From contig NC_037592.1 in the NCBI RefSeq assembly GCF_003073045.1, positions 3,957,924-4,021,923 on the forward strand: a stretch of DNA of 64,000 nt. The letters are read 5' to 3'. Position 1 is the first letter of the stretch; each line of letters opens with the position of its first letter. The notes under the pieces were generated by a model. The model was given only the letters and a program-made list of their open reading frames with translations. It ran no database searches and was not told the origin of the DNA. This DNA is from Pomacea canaliculata (lineage: Eukaryota; Mollusca; Gastropoda; Architaenioglossa; Ampullariidae). Of the stretch, positions 28,801 through 40,636 are shown in pieces. The translations under genes were made by a program, and so were the position numbers.

Positions 28801-31800
28801 CTAGCTAGCATCTGTTGATGGTGAAGTCCCTTCTTTACCAGCCCCATACTTCGGCTTGGAGTCTGTGTTTAAAGTCGTTCTTTCATCGGCTTCGAAGGAT
28901 TCTGCATCTTCTGGAGCAGGCATAGGAATAGGAGCTGCTTGATGCATTTCAGACGATGGCTGTGCTGTGATGGGTGTTCCCTGTGGCGACGGACTGTCTT
29001 CTTCCTAAAATCAAGATCAGAACAGATATAAAACAAGAAGTGGGCATGCAATATAATACTCTTTTTGATGTGAAATGTTAATTAATATTATTATCTATTT
29101 TTATATACGCAAGCACATACTAATATAATTTGGCAAGTTTCTGAACATTCTGGCAACTTGAACACAGTTTAATAATCAATAGACTTTTATAACAATCACC
29201 ATTATACGGCTCAATTTCCCAATCAATGGCAGGCTTGATATAGGCTCTATTATTACTATTGTTATAGTTATTCACACAATTTATTAAGATTCTGTAAAAA
29301 AAAAAAAAAAACCTAGCTAAAAATATTTTGAAAAATTTATTAAAATTCTGCTTGTTAAATTTAAGAAATTATGAACAAAATGACAAAAATAACTAAAAGT
29401 ACCAAAAAGAAATATAGTATGATAAACAAAAACATAATCCGTCAAGACATAACTTAAGGAGCAGAAGACTTTAAAATATCAACATTTACTAGCAACAAAA
29501 AAATGTATATATGTATAACAGACTATAAATCAAAACATAAGCACTCAATGATTCCGTGCTAAATCACAAATGAAACCCAAAACTACTCGATGCCCAGATC
29601 TTTTGTGTAAATGTCAACCAAATCATTAACAAAGATGCAATAAAGTATGTATTGCAACAGCTTCATTCTCATAATCACTTCAGGATATCTGGAGCCAAGG
29701 CTTCTTCGCTGTGCAGATATAATGATGATAACGGTGTCCTCCATGCTCTGTCTGTTTCTTACTCTTGTCTGTGAAGAGATTATTTCCATAGCCACTGATC
29801 AAATCAAATCAGCACTTGCTCCAACTTTTGATATTCTCCACTAACAAAATCTCATGTTCCCAGACAGCACAAATCTTGGTGCCCACCCTGACACATCTTT
29901 ATAATGTACGGTGCAAGGCAATCTTTCTTGGATTTTATATCAATACAAGCGGATTACACTATATTATTCATGCTGGTCTCCTCAGCTCCCTGCTAAACTG
30001 ACAAGCTTTGACAAAGCTCAGAAATGCTATGCTGTTTTACTCCGATTTTAATTCGCATTGATGACAAGATTGCTAAATTTCTTTCAACCAGTCTTTATTT
30101 GACCTTATACTTACCTGTACCAACCAAATAAGTTCTTAGGTCATTTATAAAGGATATTTCTCTGTACTATTATGTTAAGCATTTTTTTTCTGGGTGGAAT
30201 TTCTCATTCCATGATCCTTGTTAATTTTGAAGACTTTAAACTTCATGTACACTGATTTAACATTTTCAAGATCTTCCTGAACAGGATAGCAAGTGAAAAT
30301 AACCACAGTGACCTGAACAACAAAAGCAAACATTGTGATTGCTTTTTTGATCACTGGTACATAGCCTGCTTCTCATTCTTGCAAATGTTAAGATTTCACA
30401 TGGATTTTGTCTGCCTGCATGAAATAATGAATACTGTCATGTCATAATGTGGAAGACATGTTGTAAGCCTAAGGATAATCTATCTATCTAATCCTCTGCA
30501 TCAGGTTGCACATAAGGCCTCCCTAAGGATAATACATTGTCTTAACACTATGAAGCATTTCCTGCCTAAAGCACGGTATCTCAACAGAACTGAAAAAGAA
30601 CACAACTTTCTGAATGGAGCTGGGTGAATAGCAGTACAATCAGCCTCCTACAGAAAAATGAAAATATTATTAATAATGTATAAACATTTTTTCCAAATCC
30701 ATAGCTAGTGACTTTTGTACAGGAACCAAGAGGAGTTAAAACTTATATAATCATCTCCCATATGTCTTATTTGTAAAGATATTAATAACATAATTTTTAA
30801 AATTCATGTCTACAGGGAATGCACAATGTCTGTATACAAGGTGACTTTCTGGAACGTTGCAGGAATCACATATTTCAGTTCAGAAACATGTGGTTCACAC
30901 AGTGTCAACTGAAGCATGCAGTTTGTGCAGTGTTCCAGACAGTCACCTCACAAATGTTGCAGGGCATGAGCAGGAGAACCTGGTGGAGCATTTGGCTATG
31001 CAGAGATCATGAAGGGACCCATACAGATGTTTTGGATGCCTAAGAGGTAATCTTTACCTTTAAAAATCCTTCCAAAGATAGGGTTATACAAACTTTGTGC
31101 GCACCCTGTACAGTAACCTTTATAATTTATAATAAACCAGAATCTTTCTAAACATGATCTGAAAGGCCCGCTTACATGTAAATTAGCATAGTCACATTCA
31201 TCTTCAGGAGCCTGGGGTTTGCATTTCCCACAGCAGAAGTTGCAGCAGAGGAAGCAGCAGCAACAGCAGTAGCAGCCTGTTATGATGCAGCAGAAGATGG
31301 CCAGTGCCTGAGAGACACAGCAGAATTGTGAGCTACATGTGTTCAATTAATAGTAATAATAATAAAAAAAAAACAACTATTGGAACATACAATGTGAACT
31401 GTAGATGATAACTTTCAAGTTTTAATTTATTTTAAATGATGTCTTAAAACAGGGGATGAAGATGATGATCATGAATACTAATAATGGTGCATATGTTATA
31501 ATCTTGAGATGTTTTGAAGATAAAATTAATTAATACATTAATGGAAAATGAACTTAGGAAATTATAAGCCACATGACAAACTTTGTTTAAGTCACTTATA
31601 CTCAACAGTCTTCTTTTCTAAAACTTTCAGTTTGTGATGGTTTAATCCAAAGGAACGTGACAAGACAGAAAAAAACTCAGAGGCTAAAACAAAATTTTTC
31701 TATTACCTTGCACCAACCGCTAGTCAAAACAAGGTAAGCATTGACATTCTCCTCCCCAAACTGCTCAGCAGCATAAATACCGAGGGATCCATATCTATCA

Positions 31801-34800
31801 TAGATGAGCCTCTTTGAACTGTCACTCAAGATTGTGTTGGCCCGGTTGATTTCTTTAAACTGTGAGGAAAAAAATGTTGCATGCGTTATAATGATCCAGG
31901 ACAAATATACTTGAAGTTATACAAGAAACACTAGATCAGCCACAGTTTGTGGGATAAAGTAACATTAACTGTACACCAGTATTTCTCTATAATTAATGGA
32001 ATTCTGCATAAACAATTAGTGGACAAAGAGATACTCAAGAAAACTGGTAACTTTTACCACTGCAGATTTTTTTTTCTGTAACATATACTAAAGATGATTG
32101 CATATGCTTTCTTACCTTCTAAAGGGGAGTGGAAGAGGGGTTTAGAACAAAAACAAACAAACTGGAGGCCGGACATTCAGAAGTTGGTTTTGGGAAAACA
32201 ACTTCAAATATCCCACTAATTACTACATAATTAATAGTAAGTGCAACTTGTTTCTAATAAAAAATTATATTTGCTCTATTTTTTTTTTTCTTTTTTGTAT
32301 TTTTGCGGTGAAGTGGCCCGCGACACGGCTGTCCGAAATGGATACGGCCCGCGACACGGCTGTCCGAAATGGATATGGCCCGCAGGCCGAAAAAGGTTGG
32401 GCATCACTGGTCTAAGCTATATGACATTAAGTGCTAATAATCTGTTTAGAGCAGCTTAGCAAGTGAAACTAGAATTTCATGCATAATGCTAAGTATTACA
32501 GCTAACTCCACCAACATTTTATTTTAGGACTTACAAAGCTGACAATTAAATACAATATCTTGCATTCATAATTCTGAAAGGAATATGTCTGATTTAAACA
32601 AATTACACGCCAACACAAAAGTGCGCACTACTTTCAGGAAAAAAAATGTGTATAATAATCAGACTACTAATTATAATGTAAATATTGAGAAAGTAATTTA
32701 AACCTTTTCTACAGCATCAGGGTTTCCAGGGTTTTTGTCTGGATGGAACCGCAAAGCCAGCTGCAACAAAACACGCCAGGTACTTGTGACAAACAAGATT
32801 TTCTCCACAATATTCTCACTGTATTTCGTGACTTGGTTACATAAAAAGGAAGTTCATCATTTCTCGTGTGATCACCAAATTATATGAATATTAACACCAC
32901 TTTCTATTCATAAGATTATAATCCTGTTATACGCAACTATACCTCAAAGAAAATCATCTGTACACCTTCAGACAATTTAAACACATTATCACTCCGAATA
33001 AACTGTTTAACATTCTTTATAAAATACTGATGACGATAAAGGAAGACATAAAGAGGGATGCACACACTTGTATCATGTTCATCTGGTAGTTAATTTTATT
33101 GCAAAAAAAGTTTTATTATTATGAAGAAGAATGTCTAAATAATTGTATTAATGCCTTAACCCAGGAGTGCCCAACCTACAGCCCATGAAAGTGCCTCATC
33201 TGGCCCATTCATTTTAACCAGACACAACATAATTTCATTTTTAACGTCATGATTCTGGCCCATAAGATTTTATATCGTGTCCAGTGCAGCTCTCAGGCGA
33301 GAAAAGATTGGGCACCACCTCTTTAGTCCCTGTCATGAAGACTACTGGTAATAACAAAAAAAAAATTGTTGACTATATTATTTGTATTATGGAAACAAAA
33401 GCAATGAGAATCAATATAAGGTCTTTCTGACTTATCTTAGGCTTCTGATACATGAATATTAAAAAAAGTATTTTCCCTCATAATAATAACAATGACAAAA
33501 CATGCTTTAAGATTTGTAAATTTTTTCTTTAAAATACTACTTTCTGGAATTTCTTGTATGAGGGTGGGGGAGGCACTTTGCATGCTAATTATCAATTACT
33601 TTCCACTTGAAGTCAAATATTTTTAATGGATAGATTATAAATATCCCATTTTACTGACATACATTTCAGCCTTTGTCTCCTTGCTGGCTTTATCTTTTAA
33701 CTGCATTCTACATCTTGACTTAATCAGTGATTTGAGGCAAGAAACCTAAGAAAGGTATTTTACTTGTGGTGCTGACAGAAGCCAAGCAAATACATATCTT
33801 TATGGTAATACTGGTAAAACTTCAAACGTGACACAAACTTAGCTTTACTTGTCCAACAGACTTGAGTTTAAAAAAATGCTATTTCTATAATGATTCTCAT
33901 AATTTGGGAACTAACTATATAATGTAATTTTTATAAATTTATTTTTGACTGTGACAATTTTTAAGCTTTTATGCCTATTATAATAATGCCCACTGGATGC
34001 ATTCCAAATGACCTTAGTTTGAATGCAACCAGTTAATGCAATGTTTAACTACACATGCATTAAATCCACCCATCTAAAAAAAATCATAAAAGTCTTTAAA
34101 TAAAACCAGACAATTTTTAATTAAAAGTTGCAGAAATTATTTTGAACCCTTGATTTGTTATTTATATTCAGTTGCTATAATATACATTATGACACACTGT
34201 TAAAGAGTTAAAACAAATCACAAACAGAATGCCCTAAACAAAATGAAATATACTTTGAAAGGATCAAGCACAAATGCAAACAAGAGGAAGCCCTTTCTAT
34301 CTCCTGTTCTACCAAGATGTTCCCTGCTTCCTGCCTTTAATCCCGCACTGGGAAACACTTTAAAAAATCAAAGATGCAAGATCAGTTTTGTCCCCATCCC
34401 CCAAGCTGCATTCCTGCTTGCTGTTCTGAGATATGTTGCAGAGAGTGTAGGCATAGGTAGTCTTTCTTTTCTTGTGTCAAAGTAAGCTCTTTATTATATT
34501 CTAAGCCTACTGAAAATTTTCTTTCTTAAGCACTCATAGCTTGCAGAATTAAGTAGTTATGCATTCTTCCTTGAATAATAATAATACAATGAACATAGTT
34601 CGGTGTTGATGAGCTCCACATCATATTATTATTATAGCACATATTACCCGTCTGTAGGCTTTTTTGATCTCGTCTGATGATGCCCCCTTCTGAAGTCCCA
34701 AAAGTTCATACAAAGAAGTCCCAGACCGGCTGCAACAATAAGTTCATAGCTAAACTCGAAACACTGACTTCTGGAGCTCACTTTTTAGTTTTTTTAATAC

Positions 34801-37800
34801 AGTGAGTATAAAGCCTTTCAAAACATTGTTGTTGGTAAAAGAGACGTGGCAAAAAAAAAGTCAGCTTATTATGTAGCAGTTTAATTACAGCTGTCTCCTT
34901 TCCTGCATGCTTCATTTAACAATCTAAATGAGTCTGAGGCTGTGGGTGATGTTTGGTAACTAGTCACCTGAAACAGAAATTAGAGCCTACAATCTGTGCA
35001 CTCATCTGAGGCTTCGTATTTTGATTTAGCTAAATGGAAAAATGTTTCTTGAAAAGGCCTAAAGCACAAGCAGGAGTGCTGCATTAGTCTTACCAACATG
35101 CACCCAGCTTGTAACTGTACACTGAGTGAAATGAAGGTTAGAATCATGGGTCAGAAAAGGTATACAACTCAAAATTAAAAAAACAAAACTATAATTAAAA
35201 ACTGAAAACAACTAGAATTTCTTTTCTTTCTTACTCCCAACCACCAGGAAATGCATGTGAATGTCATAATCATTATCCATTAGCATGACAACAGAGTATG
35301 GTTTGAGAATCTCAACAAAAATTGTTAAAAAAAGGTAAAGGTTGTCCCCTATCCTTTTCAAATCATTGGAAGGAACCCACACTTTTTTCAGGCCCAGCTT
35401 TTCTTAGTGGAAGCAGTGCCCATCTCCTCTCACTTTTGCTGCTTTATTTTTCCCCAACCTTCTATGGAGACAAGAACCCATTCCTAACAGCTAGGTGCAA
35501 GTATGCTGCACCACACACCTTTGGTTTCAGATGCCAGTGCTCTAACCAATCAACCATATGCTTTTCCCACCAAGGTCTTCCAATGTCTGAGCTTTATCAT
35601 TCTTTAAGTATCAATGATGACTTAAAAACATTCTTCATCATGTGTAATATTCAAAATTAATTAAGGTGCATATCTTCTTCTGCTATGACAAGGGGGACAG
35701 AACCAAGACTGAACAGAGAAAACTGCACCCTTCCATTATTATGACTGAATCTTGTCATGTAGAATGAAATTAGGTATAATAAAACAAACAGTATGCCTTG
35801 TCTCTTATATGCAGATAAGCTTGGAGTTTTTACCCAACAATTTGAACAGTGTTTTTTACTTTTAAACTTAGATTACCCAGTTCCTCCACACACACTCTCT
35901 CTTTCTGCAGTACTTTGTATTACTTGTACTAAAATATGCCAGATGTCTAAAGTGTTTGAGAGTACCCCTCTGAGCACATTCTTCTCTTACACAAGGAAAA
36001 AAATGAAGCTGCCAAATGATAATTGCCCTGCCAAACTCATTACCTCAACAGGATTGAAAGGGACAGTTTTGGTGGTGTGTCTAATTAGAGAAGCAGGACT
36101 GTAGTGTTCCTGCACATGCTTCTGTAATTTTGGCATTTACAGATCATGACTACTCTGCTATTCATTACAACACCCCACTTCCACACACACAGAAGTAACC
36201 TATGTTTTCTGAGTAAGCATCAGTAAGAGACAGCTATTTGTTTTAATGCATGTACATTAAAGTACACGATGGATAAGACTTAAGACGCTTCTAACAATAA
36301 ACACACAGTATGCAGTGAAACACTGAACAAAAGATGCTTGGTACATGCACACTAGAAATGTCCTCAAAGCTCACATGCACCCACTTTTCACAAAGAAATA
36401 TTACGAAAATCTGTTCTTAGCCCAGCTTTTTTTTTTTAATCTCTCTAATGCCATTAGATTTAGAATTAGAGGTAAAGGGACAGGAAGCATTCATGGCACA
36501 CATATATGCCACACCTTTTTGTTAAGACTTTAGGGTTTGTTTGCGCTGGCCTCTTTTTATGATTTACAGCAGGCAATAATGCAGCTGCTCCAGCTTATTT
36601 TCTTCCTGACCTGTCTAAACAGTGATTTATTTGTTTTAAGGTGTAAGAATTCATATTTTACGATTTTACATCTCATTCAAGCTGAAATATTTTTAATGAA
36701 AATATCAGTGTGACTCTTTTTCATGCTTGTATTTTGTCATTATTGTTCACAAGTCATAATTCCACTCCGCATACACTTTGAGTCTGCAGTGAAACAAATA
36801 AGGACTGTTTGTCAACACGAAAACTAGATGCTGAGAATTTTTGACAAAGACAAATCTAGGATTGAATGAAGTAGAACTACAGCTTTACATTATTCCATAC
36901 AGAGCTCATGGTGGAGCTTTTTAGTCACATGCTGCTTCCTTTGTGCATGCATTAAATTTCCATTCCCTTCCTGAATGTAAATGAAGGATAGCTTATTAAC
37001 TACAATATTGACTTCTAGGACAAATCCTTTGTAAGGTATATCATCATTTTATTATGTTAACTCAATTTTATGTCAACTTTATCTTGACTCACCCTATCTT
37101 GTGTGTTCTATCGTAAATTCAATACAGTCTACTTAACATGCTTGTTTTGCCCAAAAGCCATTAGCACGGCTTTCAAAATGCATGCTATTACAGTTTAGCA
37201 GTTTAATGAAAGGCACAAGCTGGGGTTTTTTTTCATTTTAGTCCTGCTATTTACAAATACAGAAACAAATGTAAACACAAGTACTGAGTCATGTTCATAT
37301 ACAATTTTGTATTAGCTGTTATCACCAATATTCTTTAAGATTGAACAATCTTAACATCGTTTAGTGTTATTAAATAATTACACTTATAACAGTACCTCTT
37401 TATTTTCCAGATTAGTAAAACCTAATTTCAAAAACTGCTTTAAAGGTGAATGTTTTACAGTTGGATTAAAGGGACATAACTGTATAACCTAATACATTTA
37501 AAATGCTGGAAGATGATAGCAGTACAATTAAAAGCATTCACTTTTGCACCCGTTCTTAATTATCTGTCAGTACAGACCTTTGCTGAAATCATGCTCATCT
37601 TCCACGGTTAGGTCACATGAGCTTTGCTATTTCTTTTCTATGCACAAAACAGTCAAAAGTACCCATTCGCCTTGTGAAACATTTTTCTGTTATTATGTAG
37701 GAAATATGGATACGGGTGTTCATGAAACAAAGCCATAGTTTACTACTCAAAGCAAAATTTGTACTTTATTGCTGTCTGTGTGGGTGTGTGCGTCTGTCTG

Positions 37801-38250
37801 CACATCTGCAAGCGAATAATACCTACTTCTCTTAAAGTGAAACAGATATATGAAAAAATGTTAAATAATCGGCCGTTCTATCACTTATAAAATTGACACA
37901 TATAATTGATCAAGTTAAGTCACCGCTTATGTATAAACTGATTATCGAAGATTCGTTATTTGGTAGTCAGCAGTAAAAGCTAATGACATGTATGGAAACA
38001 TGCTACACAGTTATACAAAAAATAAATCCTAGCTGTACTTCACAGTCTATAAGATAAAGTTGGACCGGTATAACGTTTTGCTCTTTACTCAATCTCGAAA
38101 TCGAGAAAATGAAGGCACTAGCTCTAAATAGCAGAGGTAAGCAGGCAAAGCAAGGATCTGGACTTTTAACATTTATCACAATTTTACCCGTACTAAAACA
38201 GCCGGTAAATACCATACTCACGAGTACGATCTCTGCCGGAGAGTCGACAT
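28801..38250 (-). CDS. DNAJC5: Cysteine-string protein (DnaJ/Hsp40 subfamily C member 5)
   Basis: Palmitoylated co-chaperone of synaptic and secretory vesicles that recruits Hsc70 to maintain SNARE proteins. Coding exons in gene order: 38250-38222, 34729-34648, 32760-32704, 31859-31707, 31307-31176, 29004-28801; GT-AG, phases consistent, product 218 residues (vertebrate CSP is about 198). The J domain begins [20 protein letters not shown] and contains the Hsc70-activating HPD ([15 protein letters not shown]). The linker [19 protein letters not shown] is a CSP hallmark. It is followed by the string: 13 cysteines within about 25 residues ([20 protein letters not shown], then [10 protein letters not shown]), the palmitoylation and membrane anchor. 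The C-terminal exon is Pro/Glu/Ser-rich and poorly conserved. An additional cysteine sits just before the string (TSGWCK). The start lies in a short exon opposite a long (3.5-kb) first intron; the N-terminal [10 protein letters not shown] matches the family's R-Q-R-S pattern, including the PKA-type serine. Introns hold MITE fragments. Confidence 0.96.
32168..32409. mobile_element. Truncated copy of the 453-bp hAT-like MITE, with internal duplication
   Basis: Matches one half of the full-length element at 59472-59924: it shares GACATTCAGAAGTTGGTTT, the AATTACTACATAATTAAT block, TTGCGGTGAAGTGGCCCG and the terminus AAAAAGGTTGGGCATCACTG. The other half is absent. Near the end a 31-bp unit (GGCCCGCGACACGGCTGTCC and following bases) is repeated twice in tandem at about 32315-32376; the full copy has a single version. 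It lies in the DNAJC5 intron between the exons at 32704 and 31859. Confidence 0.8.
33162..33318. mobile_element. Diverged 157-bp relative of the GCCCAACC-type MITE
   Basis: Starts CAGGAGTGCCCAACCTAC and ends with an imperfect inverted complement, GATTGGGCACCACC. Two internal copies of CTGGCCCAT recall the GGCCCG motifs of the longer family. The termini resemble the family at 59472-59924 but the interior is different and no clear 8-bp duplication is left, so it is an older or separate subfamily. Confidence 0.55.
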
Positions 38251-39341
38251 AATAGATTGTCTTGGACTATCACACTGAAGCTTTAGCAGAAAGTTCCGAA
38301 GGAGTCAACATTGGCGAGAAGCTTCATAATTACTGGTGCGCCATGTTGCTCAAGACGGGAGGTAATGCTCATTGGGTAGACTATCACTTGTCTCTACAAG
38401 GGTTACGCCCCTTGTAACATTCATGGTGTAGTGCATTAAACAAAATTACTTTAGAATATCACGTTTAGTCAGCACAAAGTATTTAAAATAGCTTTATTCA
38501 AACATGCAAGTGTTGAGAATGTTCACTATATCCTCGTACTTCTGTTAATATTGAAAACAAGTAATGGGGACAAGTCACAGGACAAGAAAGCGTTGCAGCA
38601 TTTTAGTAGCTCAATTCTGACCTAAGGCGTCATTGAACAGACAAGCATAAAAAACTGTGCATTTAAGTATAAAAGACACATATTTCTATTGCCAGCATAA
38701 AGCTACATTTCTCACACAAAAATGGACTGTCCTGCTCCCCTGAGTTAAAGTACTATTTTGGTGAACCCTTTTCATCATTCAGCTACGTGTATTAATTCAC
38801 ATAAGAAAACAAACTGAATCAATGGTCATATAAAAATTTTATTATTCACTTGACATAAAAGAGAAAATTAGGCACATCCACTGTATCTCAATCAAAACTT
38901 CAAAGAAACAGGTGCTATACATCATTAAATATGAAAAACAATTGCACAAGCAATGACAATGACAATTAATTAATGCCATTTCTTTATTAACGAGAGGTAA
39001 AATAAGCAAGAAATTTTTTTTTTTCCATTTAGCCCTCACCCTTTAAAGAGATCACTAGAAACACTTGTTACTTCTGTACTGTCTGAAACTTGAAACAAAT
39101 TTTATTTTTAGTCCAATTAACTCCCTGTTAGCAAGATATTACAAACTGTCAAGTTCAATGTACCATGAAGATAAAAGAAAAACTAATAAAAAAGAAAAAC
39201 CTCATAAACAATACAGTGTTGATCTATTTTTCATTATACCTATTAATTAATATTACAGCTGGGATATGATTCAAATGCAAAAAATTAAATTTCCTGATTC
39301 TATGAACAAGAAAAATAGTTCACTACATCACTCCATTTGAG
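38251..39341. promoter_or_regulatory. DNAJC5 upstream region
   Basis: Sequence immediately 5' of the DNAJC5 start codon on the minus strand, so it holds the promoter and any 5' UTR. The first 150 bases are less AT-rich than the surroundings. No TATA box or recognisable site was found, and no gene lies between here and the foldback element at 39342. Confidence 0.4.
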
Positions 39342-39743
39342 GGTGTCCAGTCACTTAATCCCCAGACACTTCATCCCCGACACTTCATCCCCTAGACTTT
39401 TAATCCCCAGACACTTCATCCCCAGACACTTCATCCCCGACACTTCATCCCCGACACTCAAGAACAATTTTCATATCATATTGTTGAAGAACATTAAATT
39501 TACTAGCTTATATGAACTTTAACTAATGTTGTAGATGTTCAAATGACGTTGAAGTTAATAGCATGATTTGAATTTGAATTTCAATTAAATTTTTCGCTGA
39601 CTTCATAATTTTTATAGTTAAGGATTTAGTTTAGGGATTAAGTGTCTGGGGATGAAGTGTCTGGGGATTAAAAGTCTAGGGGATGAAGTGTCGGGGATGA
39701 AGTGTCGGGGATGAAGTGTCTGGGGATTAAGTGACTGGGAACC
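39342..39743. mobile_element. 402-bp foldback/MULE-like element with 9-bp target duplication
   Basis: The arms are long inverted repeats: 39342 to about 39462 against about 39625-39743, with CCAGTCACTTAATCCCC at each terminus. Both sides are flanked by the identical nonamer CCATTTGAG (39333-39341 and 39744-39752). A 9-bp duplication with long terminal inverted repeats fits a non-autonomous Mutator-like element. The arms themselves consist of short units such as CACTTCATCCCC joined by AGA or GA, so they are both inverted and internally tandem. The middle (about 160 bp) is AT-rich and non-coding. It lies between DNAJC5 and SGCB. The arms give the Ser/Pro/His-repetitive open frame seen here, which is not a gene. 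Confidence 0.88.
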
Positions 39744-40220
39744 CCATTTGAGGCTGATACATTCATCCTATTTCAGACAAATGACCCAGCAAACACTATG
39801 TTTTTAGCTTGGCCCAAGTATTCGTGTTTGCTGGGGAGTAGAAGCAGTACTCTGTGACAAGAAAACCAGCACAAATTTGATATCATAATTACATTAAGAT
39901 GACATTGTTTAAAGTTATACTGCATGGCAGTAAACAACTGTGGTCTTACCACCGAGCACACTATATATCTGTACATTAAATACATGGCATAGGCAGCAAG
40001 AAATACCTTCATTGCAAAAAGATATATTACATGTATGTAAGATATAAATCTATGCTGAAGTATAACATTAGATCACTTCCCTGCAATTTATAAAAATAAC
40101 TTTATAATAAACATTAATTCTTTGCAGTATCAAAGTAGAAATAAGTAGGAAAAAAAGCTTTTAAGTCACCCAAGGTACTTTATATGTTTTAAAAGAAAGC
40201 AAGATCACTGTATAAATTAT

Positions 40221-40226
40221 TTTATT
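40221..40226 (-). terminator. Candidate poly(A) signal of SGCB
   Basis: Minus-strand AATAAA, overlapping a second AATAAA-like hexamer, about 410 bases past the SGCB stop codon. It is the nearest canonical signal downstream of the gene. Confidence 0.5.
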
Positions 40227-40636
40227 TATCATACAGTAAAGACATGTATATGAGTGTGTACAAATCTATAATATGCATACATAAAATTTTCATATTGCAA
40301 GAGGCATAAACATAACTAACCTTACTATTTTAAAGCAAATATAGCCCTCTACTACCTCACTTCTTTGATCTTCTTGCATATATATATATACCCATGAACA
40401 CATGAATGTGCAATAATATAGGCATATGTACACACACTGGCATGTGTTGAGAAGCACCCTCTCAGACATTTTTAGTGAAAATAAATACATTTGCAAATAA
40501 ATTATTGCATTATTTAACAAATTTATGATTTCATTTAATTTCAAACAATTTAAAAGCAGTCTAGATGCATTAATAGTCTACCTCTCTCTCACACACACAC
40601 AGACGCACAACGAGGCAGGCATGCATCTAAACACTA

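Noticed and set aside
29583..29795. Possible RT piece in DNAJC5 intron (CIFVNDLVD)
   Set aside because: Only one short resemblance to an RT motif, with neither DF/ADD catalytic motif nearby; too weak to call.
39337..39522. CRISPR-like array or repeat protein
   Set aside because: The repeats are arms of a foldback transposon with a 9-bp target duplication; unit spacing is irregular and the host is an animal.
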